In this document: in pieces, positions 42,272-54,196 of the stretch
Layout: every line of letters starts with the position of its first letter
Numbering within the stretch: the stretch's first letter is position 1
From: Chamaecyparis obtusa
Lineage: Eukaryota; Streptophyta; Pinopsida; Cupressales; Cupressaceae
DNA: 64,000 nt
Direction of reading: 5' to 3'
Assembly (NCBI GenBank): GCA_027943335.1
Contig: BSBK01006750.1
Span: 434,001 to 498,000 of the forward strand
Program-made: the position numbers and the translations under genes
The notes under the pieces: model-generated
Database searches by the model: none
What the model was told of the DNA's origin: nothing
The model's input: the letters and a program-made list of their open reading frames with translations, nothing else

Positions 42272-44203
42272 CTAGTGTAAAACATCATAATGGGTATCAA
42301 CCCATCCAGTCCAACCAAGAGGACGCTCCATCCAAACAATGATCTTACGCTCCTGGATTTGCGTAAGCATGAAAAGATCATCTTTCCTAGAGTTAATATT
42401 CTTCCTGATCTCTTGGTTTAGTCTTTTGCAAGTTCTTTCAAACATTTGAAGGTCATCAAAGTTCCTCCACTCGTAACCATGCTTCAGCTCATAGACAAAA
42501 AAAGTGGTGTGCCCAACTTTCAAGAATCTCCTCAGCTTGTCTTTCTCCATCATCATTGTTGTGTGGACCTTCAGAAAGATTTTTAAAAATGTGAGTTTTC
42601 GAAAAAACTCAGTAAGAGCTCTAGGGTTGCTTTGATACCTTTCCTCATTCTTGCACTTCCAAATCTGCCAAAGGATATTAGAAGACAACGTATTCCAAAA
42701 TAAATTAGCATCCTTTTTAAGCCCATCAATATGACCAGTAACAATTTCTAGGATGTTCACATTTAAAGGATAAAAAATACCAAACATATTTCATATTTCT
42801 TTAGCAAAGATGCAATCAAAGAGGACATGTCTACCTGTTTCAGGAAGCCTACAGAGATTGCAAATGTCAGTAGTGTGACCATCTTTTCTAATAGGGAGTT
42901 TGTCAAGCAGATTCAGCCACCTAAAACATCTTATTTTAGGCTCAACAAGCCCTTTCTAGAGAATATCAAAATATTTTTTCCAAGAAGCAGCATCAAGAGA
43001 AGTGTACCAAACAGTATTGATATGATTAATAATATTTTCATTATGATCAATGATTCTATAGATATTCTTGGCTTTGAGATTAGCCATGATGACCCCATCC
43101 GACCATTTGCACTATAAGTATCTATGAGATTCAACATAATAGTCAGAGGGTAGGTCCTTAGTAGCCTTGACAATCATATTATAAGTCTTCTTTTGGGAGT
43201 CTGAAATATTGAATCTATTCTTGACCTCATCCCAATTGATGAGTTTATCATACTCAAAAAGATTAGCAAGCTGGGAGATCCCCAGTTTAGCCCAAAACTT
43301 AGTAGAACATCCTTGGGAAAGGGCAAGGGGTTTACCAGCAAGGTGCAAGTTCCACCAAATGGATCTTTCACCATATAGATGCTTAGCATCATGGAAATCC
43401 TTATTGGTGATAAAATTTCTGACATGGTCCCAGGCTCTCCAAATGGATTTGAAAACAACAGATCCTTGGACAATGATTAGGAAGTTGCCAACAATTAAGT
43501 CACAAAATGGGAGATTTCTCCAAGTTCTATCTTTTTTAGAAAATCCTCTTTCAATATTATGCCTAACCAGCACTTTCCATGGATCATTCCCATCCATAGA
43601 ATGAAAGATCCATTTGGAAGATAAAGCAATACCTTGAGTTTTAAGGTCTTTAAGCCCCAGCCCCCCAAGGAGTTTGTCAGTATGACACCAGTCCCATTTG
43701 ACCGCATGCCTTTTTCTATTTCCTTTTCCATTAGACCAGAGGAAGCTCCTAATGGCCTTTTGAATTTCCAAAATTTGGTAGTTACTGAACATCCAAGTAG
43801 AGGAGTAGTATATGCTATATGAAGATAACATTTTTTGACAAACATGAATTCTTCTAGCAAGAGATAGAGACTTGTTATGCCACTTATTTAGCTTCTTATC
43901 AATTTTTCCCTTAATCCAAGACCACGTGTCTTTGAGGGAAGGCTCAATAGAGAAGGGAATCCCTAGATACTTAATAATCTTATGAGGTCTACCCCATTGG
44001 AAGTTATACTAATTGAACCATCCAAGAGGTTGCTCTTCCCACCCCAGGAAAATGGATTTGGATTGGGAAATACGAGCACCAAAGATAGAGCAAAACATAT
44101 AAAGTTTGGTTTGCAAGGCATCAAAGTTATTATTGGAAAGCTCAAAAAATAAGGCAATATCATCAGCAAACTGACAGTTTATAAGCTCAAAATTGTTAGG
44201 GAG
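42272..44203 (-). pseudogene. LINE RT catalytic end and C-terminal region
   Basis: Right after the solo LTR the frame resumes with NCQFADDIALFF, the catalytic box (FADD), then the thumb and a connection region (KKLNKWHNKSLSLARRIH, GGLGLKDL, SIWWNLHLAG), the zf-RVT-like segment (IRCFRWLNLLDKLPIRKDG, CNLCRLPETGRHVLFDC) and a C-terminal tail ending near 42272. Four or so stops break it. The 3' untranslated part ends in the poly(A) at 42122. Confidence 0.88.
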
Positions 44204-44552
44204 TGTAGGATTTGAGCAATACAAATCCACAAAACCCGACGATCACATGCATACAAAAAACCTGTTACAAGGAAGTAGAGACAAGAAGAGCGCAAGGGTT
44301 TGACTCAGAATATGAAGAAGAAAATATCCTCAATCATGAATTAAAATAATGTACAATGGATCATCCTTATAAAGGAGATCGAAAGCCTTGAAAGGAAAAG
44401 TCTAGTGCATGTAATAATCAGTTTCACTACTACATGACTAATGCATGAGTTTAGACCAACTAGTGCATGTGCTTTTAACTAAAGCAAAAGGAAGTTGACA
44501 TCTTAAGAAGGGAGTAAAGATTAATTAACATAATTAATACTTTACTCTAATA
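44204..44552 (-). repeat. Solo LTR of the 1328-2452 copia family
   Basis: The 349-bp sequence is a reverse-orientation relative of the LTR at 2090-2452, sharing the ends and blocks such as GGATTTGTATT and GGAGATCGAAA. It is flanked by GGGAG at 44199-44203 and 44553-44557, a perfect target duplication, and LINE coding flanks both sides. No internal element sequence remains, so LTR-LTR recombination deleted it. Confidence 0.9.
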
Positions 44553-44556
44553 GGGA

Positions 44557-45910
44557 GATAAAGACCTCTAACATCAGGGTAAATCATATTTTCCCTAAGG
44601 ATATAGTAAAGGGCCTCTGAAGCTATGAAAACAAGGCAAGGGCAAGGGGACATCCTTGTCTGATAGACTGACCAAGGGGAAAGGGATTAGAGAGGGAACC
44701 ATTGACCTCCACCTGGGTAGAGGCATCATTAAGTAGAACCTGAACTGAGTTATAGAAGAAGGTCAGGAAACCAAATGCCTCAAGCATCATAATGATAAAG
44801 TTCCATTCAACTCTATCATAAGGTTTTTCGAAGCCCAAGAGTAATATCATAGAGTTCTAATGGGAACACTTCGCCCAATCCATGGCTTCCCAGCTAGTGA
44901 TTAAGTTTTCCAAAAGATATCTACCTTTGATAAACCCAGTCTGAGTAGCACAAACAAACTTAGGAAGGATATGAACAATTTTGAGGGCCAGGATCTTGGC
45001 CAAAATTTTATAGGAGACATTGAGGAGGGTGATAGGCCTCCAATTTTTTATAAGAGCTTTTTCCCCATCTTTGGGAAGAGGTTTAATGATGCCACTATTA
45101 ATCTCAAGGTGAAGGGAACCATTAGCTATGGCCACCACATAAATTTCATGTAAGTCCTTACAGATCCAACTAATATTGGCCTTATAAAATTCAATAGGGA
45201 GCCCATCAAGGCCATGTGCCTTATCATTATTGAGAGAGTTGATAGCCTTTTCAACCTCATCCAAAGAGATATCCTTAGATAAGATAGAAATATCATCATT
45301 ATATAGCTTATTAGGGATAAGAGGTTTACATTTATTCCTAAGATCAGTAGCCTCCATAGATTCTTCAGAGGTAAAGAGATTTTTGTAGTAATCGGAAAAA
45401 GCTTGGTTAATGATAACAGGATCTGAGATATCCTGGTTGTCAATAAGGAGTCTGTCAATAGACTCCTTGGCTTGTTTTTTCTTTAAAAGGTTAAAAAAGA
45501 ATTTGGAACCACAATCCCCATTCTGGATCCAATGGGCACGAGATTTGATTTTAGCACCATGGATTCTAAGTTGTTGATGCTTCCTTGGGGCATCCTTAGT
45601 AGATATCACCTGGGAGACAAGGTCAATATTGGAGGAGTCATTCTGAACATTGCTCTCAGTCTCTTGGAGATTAGAGAAAAGACATTTTTGAACAAATCTA
45701 TAATCCTTAGCATTCTTTTGACCAATGGTTTTGAGGAGACATTGCCAAGTTGGGAGATTGAGCTTCCATCTGTCAGTCATGGATAAGTTAGGGAAATTGA
45801 CCTTATTGATGTTGCAAATTAGCTGTATGGCAGCAAGGATATCCTCATCAAGAAGGAGACTGGTATTCAAAATGAACTTGGGATTGGTTGTCCTAGGGTG
45901 AACAGGGGCC
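44557..45910 (-). pseudogene. LINE linker and reverse transcriptase, first part
   Basis: An open frame of 376 codons (44857-45987; its first residues come from the chromovirus LTR) has the linker, the HWIQNGDCGSKFFFN segment and RT motifs ALIKNWRPITLLNVSYKI and QTGFIKGRYLLENL. A second piece after one stop reads YDRVEWNFIIMMLEAFGF and IRQGCPLALALF. It stops at the solo LTR. These are standard non-LTR RT motifs. Confidence 0.9.
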
Positions 45911-45914
45911 AAAT

Positions 45915-46767
45915 GGATGCAGGAGCATCCTGGGTGTAAGAGCAATCTTGCATCACCCAAAAAAAATATTTCTATTTTTATATTCAATAAGGGCTATCTT
46001 GTGTAGAGCTGCTAGTGATGGAAACTTTCTATTTTTAGTAAGTTGGTCGTATGATCTCAGAATGTTCTGATTTCACATGTGGAGGTTCATCTCAGTCGTA
46101 TCAACCTACCAATAAAGTTTCATTGACAGATCAAGTCTAGCTTTATAGATATTGAAGATTTTTGGTATTGGCAGCAGGGTACAGAAACTTTGAACTCACT
46201 TTTGAAGGCTTTAGAGGCCCCGAATGAGGTCATAAATTTGGGTGACAGGTGCTTGCACAAGTCAAACTTGTAGAACACTTCGTGGCCTTTCTAAATTGGG
46301 GTTACAATAGTCAATTGAAGCAACTGGTGATGACTTATGGTATTCGAAAGTTGGGTCACCTGAAATGGCAGAAAATAATTTTCCTTCAAAATTTTTGTTC
46401 AAGTTTCAAAACTTCTTTTGAGCCGTCTTTGATGTAATAAATTGTAAAATAAAATAATTCTAAGTTTGGTTGGCCCTTTGTGCTAAATTTTTGGAACCTT
46501 CTCGAGTGATGGAAATTGCCTATATAAAGAAGGCTCGTAGTGTTGTCTTAGGCAGTTCTGGGTAGGAGATCAAGGTAATAATTCGAGGCTTTGTCCTATA
46601 GAATATTGCAAGGGAATGCCCATGTGGCTTTGCATATTGTAATTTTGAAATTTTGTAATTCCATATTTGTGGAGATAATAAGCAGCAAATTTTCTGTTCT
46701 TGCATATTGTTGTTGTTTCTCTGTTTCTATTATGTATTTGTGGTATTAAGGGGAGCACCCTTCATCA
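45915..46767 (+). repeat. 5' LTR of the older chromovirus
   Basis: Begins GGATGCAGGAGCATCC (TG decayed) and ends CACCCTTCATCA. A TATATAAA lies at 46521-46528. Confidence 0.9.
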
Positions 46768-46769
46768 AG

Positions 46770-46781
46770 TGGTATCAGAGA
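46770..46781 (+). other. Primer binding site with one mismatch
   Basis: TGGTATCAGAGA, one base different from the tRNA-iMet complement, two bases inside the 5' LTR. Confidence 0.85.
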
Positions 46782-46838
46782 AGGAGTTCCTGAGTGTGTA
46801 AATAGATCATTGACTATGAGGCATTTTGCACTAGGACC

Positions 46839-48122
46839 ATGGTTAGTGTTTCAGTGCGCATCACCAAAATACCTCCACGAAAGGAACGTGGCAGGTGAGT
46901 TAGTGTTGTAACACTTGAGGTTAGAGTGCTCCAGAGACAAGTGTGAGCATTGCAAGAGGAGATTCACAGAGGAATGAATCTTAATGTTAGAGACAAAATA
47001 AAAGATGAAGCCAAAGAAGAAGATCAAGAAGGAGAAGTCAAAATTGTGAACCAGGGGGAAGAAAGACTTTTTCTGGAAATCTTAACTCAGAAGAATTGAT
47101 TGACTGGATCAATGAATGTGAGGAATATTTTGAGTATGAAGATGTTGAGGATCCTGATAGGGTCAAATTTGCAAAGGCTAGATTGAGAGGTCATGAGAAG
47201 ATCTAGTGGCAAGAGATTCAATTAGAGTGAAATAGAGGAGGGAAAGATAAAATCTTAAGATGGGATCGGATGGTGGATAAATTGAAGCAACAGTTTATTC
47301 CTGTTGATTATGAGCTTGACCTACTGAAGAAAATGCAAAGTTTGAAGCAAGTAGAAAGATTTGTTTAGGAGTATACTGAGGAGTTCTATCGACTCCTCAT
47401 CAGAACAAGCCATGCAGAAGATGATAAGGAGAAATTTGCCCAATACCTTAATGGGTTAAGGCCAAGCATTCAGGAGGAGTTGAATCTAGTTTGAATAAAC
47501 AGTATTGAAGAGGCATATCAATTTTCCCTAAAATTTGAGGAAAAGTTGAACAAGAAGTTCGAGAGAAGACAAAATAGAAGACGTCACGGTGGATGATCTA
47601 GTGGATGGTCCTATGGAGGCCGAAATGAAGATTCAAAAAAGAAGGATGAGGCTAGTAGTAGTCAGAATCAGCGAGGAAACAATTCCAATCATTTCCAAGA
47701 TCATAATAATAAAGATCAGAGAGGAAGAGGGAGGACAAGGATCTGGAAGAGGAGGCTTCCGTGGAACATGTTTTCACTATGGAGTAGGTCATAGGGCATT
47801 TGAATGTCCTCAGTGCCAAGGAAGAATAGACAGGAGAAATGAAGGCCAGGCCAGAGTTGCACATGTAGATGAAGATGCCAAATTATCAAATTCTGAAGAT
47901 GCTGAAAGAGGAGAAACGTTGATTAACAGAAGAGTCCTGTTGAGTGGTGAGAATGAACCTGAACAAAGAAGGAGCCTATTTTGCACTAGGTGCAAATGTG
48001 AGGGTAAGTGTTGTGATGTGATTATTGATAGTGGAAGCACTGACAATTTGGTGTCAGAAAAGATGGTGACAAAGTTGAAGCTCAAGAGACAAAAACACCC
48101 ACATCCATATCGGATTTCCTAG
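46839..48122 (+). pseudogene. gag: Older chromovirus gag and protease start, broken
   Basis: Starts at an ATG at 46839 and follows the gag of 12882-19231. A short deletion removes part of the segment after residue 75 (near 47080), several TAG and TGA stops occur, and there are frameshifts around 47700 and 47790 near the Arg/Gly-rich linker. The knuckle is damaged (CFHYGVGHRAFEC, with Tyr replacing the second Cys and a short deletion). Protease DSGSTDNLVS is present near 48030. The end carries the same TAG as the younger copy. Confidence 0.88.
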
Positions 48123-51100
48123 GTACACAATGACCACAAGGTCATGGTCAATGAACAATGCCTAGTGAAGTTCAAGATTGGTGGATATCATGATGAGGTA
48201 CTATGTGATATCATATCTATGGATGTATGTCATATGTTGTTAGGTAGACCATGGCAGTTTGACAGATGTGTTGTACATGATGGTTATGTGAATACCTATT
48301 CCCTGACAAAGGATGGAGTGTGACATAAGCTAAAGCCATTGAATGACATAAAAGAAAAGCTACGTGGTAGTTTAAGAATAACTTTTTTTGATGGAAGAAA
48401 GTTCCTAGATGGTATGAGGCATGAGCATCTGTGTTTTTCTTTAATTCCAAAAGCTGGTAAGGAGGAAGTAGAAGATGTTCTTGTAGAAGCTGCAGATTTG
48501 TTTAATGAGTTTCAAGATATTGTATCTGATAATGTGCCTGATGGATTACCACCAGTCAAGAAGATTAGTGATTAGATGGACTTGATCCTAGGAGAGAGTT
48601 TTCTGAATAAGGCATCACACAGAATAACACCTACAAAAAGTGAGGAGTTGAATAGACAAGTACATGAGCTGTTGCAGAAAGGATTGATCCATGAGAGTAT
48701 GAGTCCTTGTGCTGTACCAGCAGTATTAGCACCAAAGAAGAATGGAAAGTGGAGGATGTGTATAGATCCCAGAGCAATAAACAAGATCACAATCAAGTAC
48801 AGGTTTCCATTGCCACGAATCGATCATATTATGGACTATTTGAGTGGAGCTATGTATTTATCAAAGATAGATCTGAAGAGTGGATATCATCAGATTTGGA
48901 TCAGAGAAGTAGATGAATGGAAGACTACCTTCAAGACAAAGGAAGGACTATATGAGTGGTTAGTCATGCTGTTTGGGCTAACCAATGCACTAAGAACTTT
49001 CATACGGCTCATGAACGAGGTTTTGAAAGAATTTCTGGGTAAGTTTGTCATTGTTTACCTAGATGATATGTTGATCTTTAGTAAGACATTGGAGGAGCAT
49101 ATGATGCATATTTGTAGGGTGTTTGAGAAGTTAAGAGAAGAGAAATTTTTGATAAATTTGAAGAAGTGCAGTTTTGTGAAGAAAGAATTAGTGTATTTGA
49201 GATTTGTAGTTTTAGCAGAAGGTCTAAAATAGACCCAGAGAAGGTACAGGCTATCCTTGAATGGCCTACTCCAAGGAGTGCTACTGAGGTAAGATCTTTT
49301 CATGGTCTAGCTAGCTTTTACAGAAAGTTTATCATAAATTTTAGCAGTATTTGTGGACCCTTGACTGAAACAATGAGAGTGGATAGAAAAGAGTTTAAGT
49401 GGACTAATAGGGCAGAAAAGAGTTTTCAATTGTTGAAAAAAAGTGTTATAGAACAACCTGTTTTAGCACTTCCAGATTTTAATAAGGTGTTTCAAGTTGA
49501 TTGTGATGCTAGTGGTACTACAATAGGATCTGTTATGAGAAAAGAAGGTAAACCTACTGCTTATTTCAATGAGAAGTTAAATGATGCCAAGAGGAGATAT
49601 TCTGTTTATGATCAGGAATTTTATGCTATAGTTTAGGCATTAAAGAAGTGGAGACATTATTTTCTTCCTAAGGATTTTGTTTTGTATACTGATCATCAAG
49701 CTGTGCAATATTTGAATAGTCAAGGAAAGTTGAATCAGAGGCATTTGAAATGGGTTGAGTTTTTGTAGAGTTATACATTTGTTTTGAAACACAGGAGTGG
49801 AAAGTCTAACAGGATTGCAAATGCTCTTAGCAGAAGGCAACTATTGCTGACAAAAATGCAGATTGAAGTGGTTGGGTTTGAGGAACTTAAGAATTTGTAT
49901 CCAGAGGATCCTGATTTTGGTGAAGCTTGGAAAGCTTATATAGAACCTATTACTCTAGATAGGACAAAATGGCTAGATTTCATCATCCAGGATGATATGC
50001 TATTCAAAGGGAGTTAGTTGTGCATTCCATGAAGTTCTATGAGGGAAAATCTCATCAAAGAGAAGCATAGCAGAGGATTGGCTGGATATTTTGGTCGTCA
50101 TAAAACCCTTGCTTTGGTTAGTGAGAATTATTATTGGCCATAGTTGCAGCAAGATGTGAAGAAGTTTGTACAGAGTTGCAGAGTATGTCAGATGGCAAAA
50201 GGAGTGAAGCAGAATACAGGGTTGTATCATCCATTACCTGTACCAGAGAAGCCTTGGGATGACATTTGCATAGTTTTTGTTCTTGGTTTACTGAGGACTC
50301 AAGGGGGACATGATTCAATTTTTGTGGTGGTTGATAGATTTTCAAAGATGGCTTATTTTATTCCCTGCAAGAAGACTAATGATGCTATTCATGTAGTAGA
50401 TTTGTTTTTCAGAGAAGTAGTGAGACTACATGGTTTGCCAAAGACCATAGTTTCAGATTGGGACACTAAGTTTGTTAGATATTTCTGGCGTACATTGTGA
50501 AAAAATTTGAAGATAGATTTGAAGCTTAGTTCATCACATCATCCATAGACTGATGGACAGACAGAGGTGGTGAATAGGAGTTTGGGAAATTTGCTAAGAT
50601 GTTTGGTTGGAGATAAGCCAACAGGATGGGATTTGATTTTACCACAGGCTGAATTTTCATACAATAATTATGTCAACAGGAGCACTGGTAAATCACCATT
50701 CCATATTGTATATGGAAGTAGTCCAAGAAATGCATCTGAATTGAGAAAGATAGATAAAGGAGAAATAAGCAGTGCTAAAGCTGAGGATTTTGCAGAACAC
50801 TTGAAGAACATCCATGAGGAAGTGAGGAAGCACATTACCAAAATGAATGCACAGTGTAAGGCTAAGGCAGATGAGAAAAGGAGGCATAAGGAATTTTAGG
50901 TTGGGGATGAAGTCATGGTTCATTTGTGAAAGGAGCGGTTTCTAGTTGGTACATATAACAAGTTGAAAATGAAGAAGGTTGGACCATGAAAAATACTGAA
51001 GAAACATGATTTAGAAAATGCATATGAGATAGAATTGCCTAGTGAGCTGAATATTTCACTAGTGTTTAACATTTTAGATTTGACAGAGTATCATAAAGGA

Positions 51101-51319
51101 AGTATTGAAGATGAGATCACAGCGGCACAGTGGAGTATTCCAGCAAGTAGTTCAGATACCAAGGAGATTGAAGACATACTGGACAGCCATGTGGGTAGAA
51201 GCACAAGGAACGGGAAATATGAAGAATATTTGGTCAAGTGGAAAGGATGACCTATTGAAGATTCATCATGGCTAAAAATGGAGGAGGTTAACCATCTTGG
51301 TTTTCCTCTTCACACCTGA
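48123..51319 (+). pseudogene. pol: Older chromovirus pol with chromodomain, broken
   Basis: In order: protease end, RT (YLDD near 49060), RNase H (HRSGKSNRIANALSRR), integrase HHCC (HSRGLAGYFG with a changed residue), core ([14 protein letters not shown], the Asp in IVSDWDTKF, the Glu in DGQTEVVNR), and chromodomain (DILDSHVGRSTRN, YLVKWKG), ending at 51319. Many in-frame stops and a frameshift near 49230 are present. It is useful as a reference for the ancestral codons at the stops in the younger copy. Confidence 0.9.
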
Positions 51320-51357
51320 GTCGTGATAGGGTCACTTCTCAAATTACCCTGGGTGTC

Positions 51358-52210
51358 TAATGCAGGAGCATCTTGGGTGTAAGAGCAATCTTGCATCACC
51401 CAAAAAAAATATTTCTATTTTTATATTCAATAAGGGCTATCTTGTGTAGAGCTGCTATTTATGGAAACTTTCTATTTTTAGTAAGTTGGTCATACGATCT
51501 CAAAATGTTCTGATTTCACATGTGGAGGTTCATCTCAGTCGTATCAACCTGCCAGTAAAGTTTCATTGACAGATCAAGTCTAGCTTTGTAGATATTGAAG
51601 ATTTTTTGTATTGGCAGCAGGGTACAGAAACTTTGAACTCACTTTTGAAAGCTTTAGAGGCCCCGGATGAGGTCAAAAATTTGGGTGACGGGTGCTTGCA
51701 CAAGTCAAGCCTGTAGAATGCTTTGTGGCCTTTCTGAATTGGGGTTATGATAGTCAATCGGAGCAACTAGCAATGACTTATGGTCTTCGGAAGTTGGGTC
51801 ACCTGAAATGGCAAAAAATAATTTTCCATCAAAATTTCTATTCGGGTTTCAAAAGTTATTTTGAGCTGACTTTGATGTAATAAATTGTAAAATAAAATAA
51901 TTCTAAGTTTGGTTGGCCCTTTGTGCTAAATTTTTGGAACCTTCTCGAGCGGTGGAAATTGCCTATATAAAGAAGGCTCGTAGTGTTGTCTTAGGCAGTT
52001 CTGGGTAGGAGATCAAGGTAATAATTCGAGGCTTTGTCCTATAGAATATTGCAAGGGAATGCCCATGTGGCTTTTCATATTGTAATTCTGAAAGTTTGTA
52101 ATTCCACATTTGTGGAGATAATAAGCAGCCAATTTTCTATTCTTGAATATTGTTGTTGTTTCTCTATTTCTGTTATGTGTTTGTGGTATTAAGGGGAGCA
52201 CCCTTCATCA
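51358..52210 (+). repeat. 3' LTR of the older chromovirus
   Basis: Begins TAATGCAGGAGCATC 38 bases after the pol stop and ends CACCCTTCATCA. Same family and length as the left copy. Confidence 0.9.
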
Positions 52211-52660
52211 GAAATTGAGGCTAACACGGGTAAAAATGGGATGATGATTAGAGAGGGTGGTGGCTGTAACAAGGAAAATGTTATTCTAGTTGTCAGGAAG
52301 GAAGGAGAAGACATTGTTGTGGCCATAAAAATGGTCAAGTCTGGAATAGATTCGGGAGTGGCCCTATTGGAAGTTGCACCATGTTTTCCAAATCTTGGGG
52401 TTATAGACCTTATTGCCAGCTAAAGGGTAAAACAGAGACTTAGAATTAATTAACTTGTTCCAATGAGTATTTTCAATATCTTTCCAAACGAAGGGATTAC
52501 CTCCAAATTTATCTTTCTGGGAATCAACCATATTAAAATCTCCTCCAATGAGCTAGGGGATATCATGAAGGGTAGTCATCCAATTCTAAAGATTAGCCCT
52601 CTCCTTAGAGTCATTGGAGGAATAAACCTTAAAGCAATTATTGAAAATAATAATATCATA
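52211..52660 (-). pseudogene. LINE endonuclease (APE-type), partial
   Basis: The minus strand encodes GGDFNMVDSQKDKFGG, a typical APE-type endonuclease segment, and ends with a reading of LSNHHPIF where the SDHxP motif is expected. Several stops are present. The coding continues into the LINE linker at 45910 once the chromovirus is removed. Confidence 0.8.
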
Positions 52661-52835
52661 ATATAATATTATACAAATTCTCTTTAATAAAATATCTTAT
52701 ATATTTATATATTAATCTATGTTTGACTAGCTTATATATCTATATATATAATACGTCGACATGTATCACGACTTTAAATTTTTTCATCATTCAACTTTTA
52801 TAAAAATATTCTTGATTGAAAAATAACCATAGTTC

Positions 52836-53310
52836 TACTTGTAACCATGACCATAAACCCAACCTTAGCACTAAACCCTAAACTAATTAATATAATAAAT
52901 TTATACCAAACTCTAACCCTAATGCTAACCCTAAACATGATATAGATTGTAACATTAAATGACACATTAAACCATAGCCATGATACATTAATGGTAATCC
53001 TAATCTTGAACTTAAACCTAACATAACTATTATTCTATCATAATCATAATAGTAATTCCAGTCTGCCATTCTATCACCCTAATCATAATTTTAAACTTAA
53101 TCCCTACCCTAACCCTAACTTTGATGTAAACCCTAAACATAATCCTATTGTAGTTATAACAAAACCTTAACCCTAACCATAATTCTCCTCATAACCATGA
53201 GCATAAACCCAAACTTAACACTAAGCCCTAACCTTAATCATAATAATAAATTTAAACTAGACTCTAACCCTAACGCTAAGGCTAAATGCTAACCCTAATC
53301 AAATTAATTA
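52836..53310 (+). repeat. Degenerate telomere-like CCCTAA repeats (right block)
   Basis: Frequent words such as AACCCTAAAC, CTCTAACCCTAATGC and CTACCCTAACCCTAAC are scattered over 470 bases with AT-rich spacers. It resembles the block at 41844-41950, on the other side of the LINE. Confidence 0.7.
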
Positions 53311-53393
53311 ATTTGTGTAATCGGTCCGTAGATATAATCCTTTCATTATGGTCGCAACTACTACTAGCTTATATATACTTTTATATATATCAC

Positions 53394-53477
53394 ATAAGCT
53401 GAGAGATATCCTTCACCTATTTTCATAATTTCTCTCTTAGTGCAATAGACACCTCAGAAGGATATCTCTTGGCTTAT
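53394..53477. repeat. Inverted repeat, 21-bp arms
   Basis: ATAAGCTGAGAGATATCCTTC (53394-53414) and GAAGGATATCTCTTGGCTTAT (53457-53477) are complementary except for two bases, with a 42-base loop. It could be a hairpin or a small MITE-like remnant. Confidence 0.7.
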
Positions 53478-53483
53478 TATATA

Positions 53484-53498
53484 TGTGTGTGTGTGTGT
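53484..53498 (+). repeat. TG microsatellite
   Basis: About seven TG units directly after an AT-rich segment. Confidence 0.8.
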
Positions 53499-54196
53499 AA
53501 GATAGTTATATTAACACTGTTAACATAATTAATCTAAACTACAAAATTTAATTTAAACTATTTAATATTAAAATTAAAGACAAACAAAATGGAAAATATA
53601 AACTAAGTCAATTTTAAAGATCCTATTCATAATGGTTAAGAAAAACATAAAGGAGAATTCCATAAGTCTTTTATCATATTAATTTTCCTTGTACCAGTTC
53701 AACTGTTCTGATATAAGACAATTAAAATGGCAAATTAAAGATAAGCCCAATGTGGGGCAAGCTTTTGATTTCATGATCCTACTCAATTACCCAACTATTA
53801 TGAGCAGTTGAATTCCATAAGTATTTTATGAGCCACTTTTCCTGTGTCCCTATGGAGAGTGGTCTGTTGTTCTGAGCATTCTCAAGGACACAAAATCTCC
53901 TTCCAATAAAAAAATGTATGCATTAACCAGTTCAACCCATTCACCAATAGGAAATTCTTTGCCTAAGAGCTATGTTATAAGGGGTTCTCTTGGCTTGTGT
54001 TTATATTGGATCGGTTCATGGATTTGTTGGTTCTATTTATGGTTATAAATTTTGGATATGAGAAATTTTCCTTTAGTGTTCAGGGTATTTCTAGTGTATG
54101 TCAAAGTAAAAAGAATCAATTTTCTTTCAAGCTTGGGGCAAAGCATCTGAATAATAATAGTGAATCATTGAATCATCTGTTAGGTGTGTTGTTACT

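Larger units (their letters stand above)
45915..52210 (+). mobile_element. Older chromodomain Ty3/gypsy element inserted in the LINE
   Basis: LTRs at 45915-46767 and 51358-52210 (853 bp each) enclose gag-pol of the same family as 12882-19231, in the opposite orientation. The flanks CAAAT (45910-45914) and GAAAT (52211-52215) are a likely target duplication with one change. The LTRs differ from each other by about 5 percent by eye, clearly more than in the younger copy, and the coding is riddled with stops. The terminal TG has mutated in both LTRs (GG at the left, TA at the right). Confidence 0.92.
42122..52670 (-). mobile_element. L1-type LINE, 5'-truncated, interrupted by two insertions
   Basis: Minus-strand pieces in the order endonuclease (52211-52660), linker and RT (44623-45903), RT end, C-terminal and zinc-finger parts (42272-44200) make one LINE ORF2. 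A T run at 42122-42133 on the plus strand is the 3' poly(A). A chromovirus (45915-52210) and a solo LTR (44204-44552) lie inside it and the LINE sequence resumes on both sides of each. The 5' part, including ORF1 and the start of the endonuclease, is missing, as is common for LINEs. Confidence 0.87.
52671..54191. other. AT-rich spacer with telomere-like tracts and a hairpin
   Basis: No gene is visible. The stretch holds degenerate CCCTAA repeats (52836-53310), an inverted repeat (53394-53477), a TG microsatellite (53484-53498) and otherwise AT-rich DNA. A short plus-strand ORF at 53997-54230 runs into the copia LTR and looks spurious. Confidence 0.55.

Noticed and set aside
43209..43604. Plus-strand frame of 131 codons inside the LINE.
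   Set aside because: It is the complement of clear LINE C-terminal coding on the minus strand.
52836..53310. A real telomere or chromosome end.
   Set aside because: The CCCTAA words are degenerate, widely spaced and flanked by retroelements on both sides.
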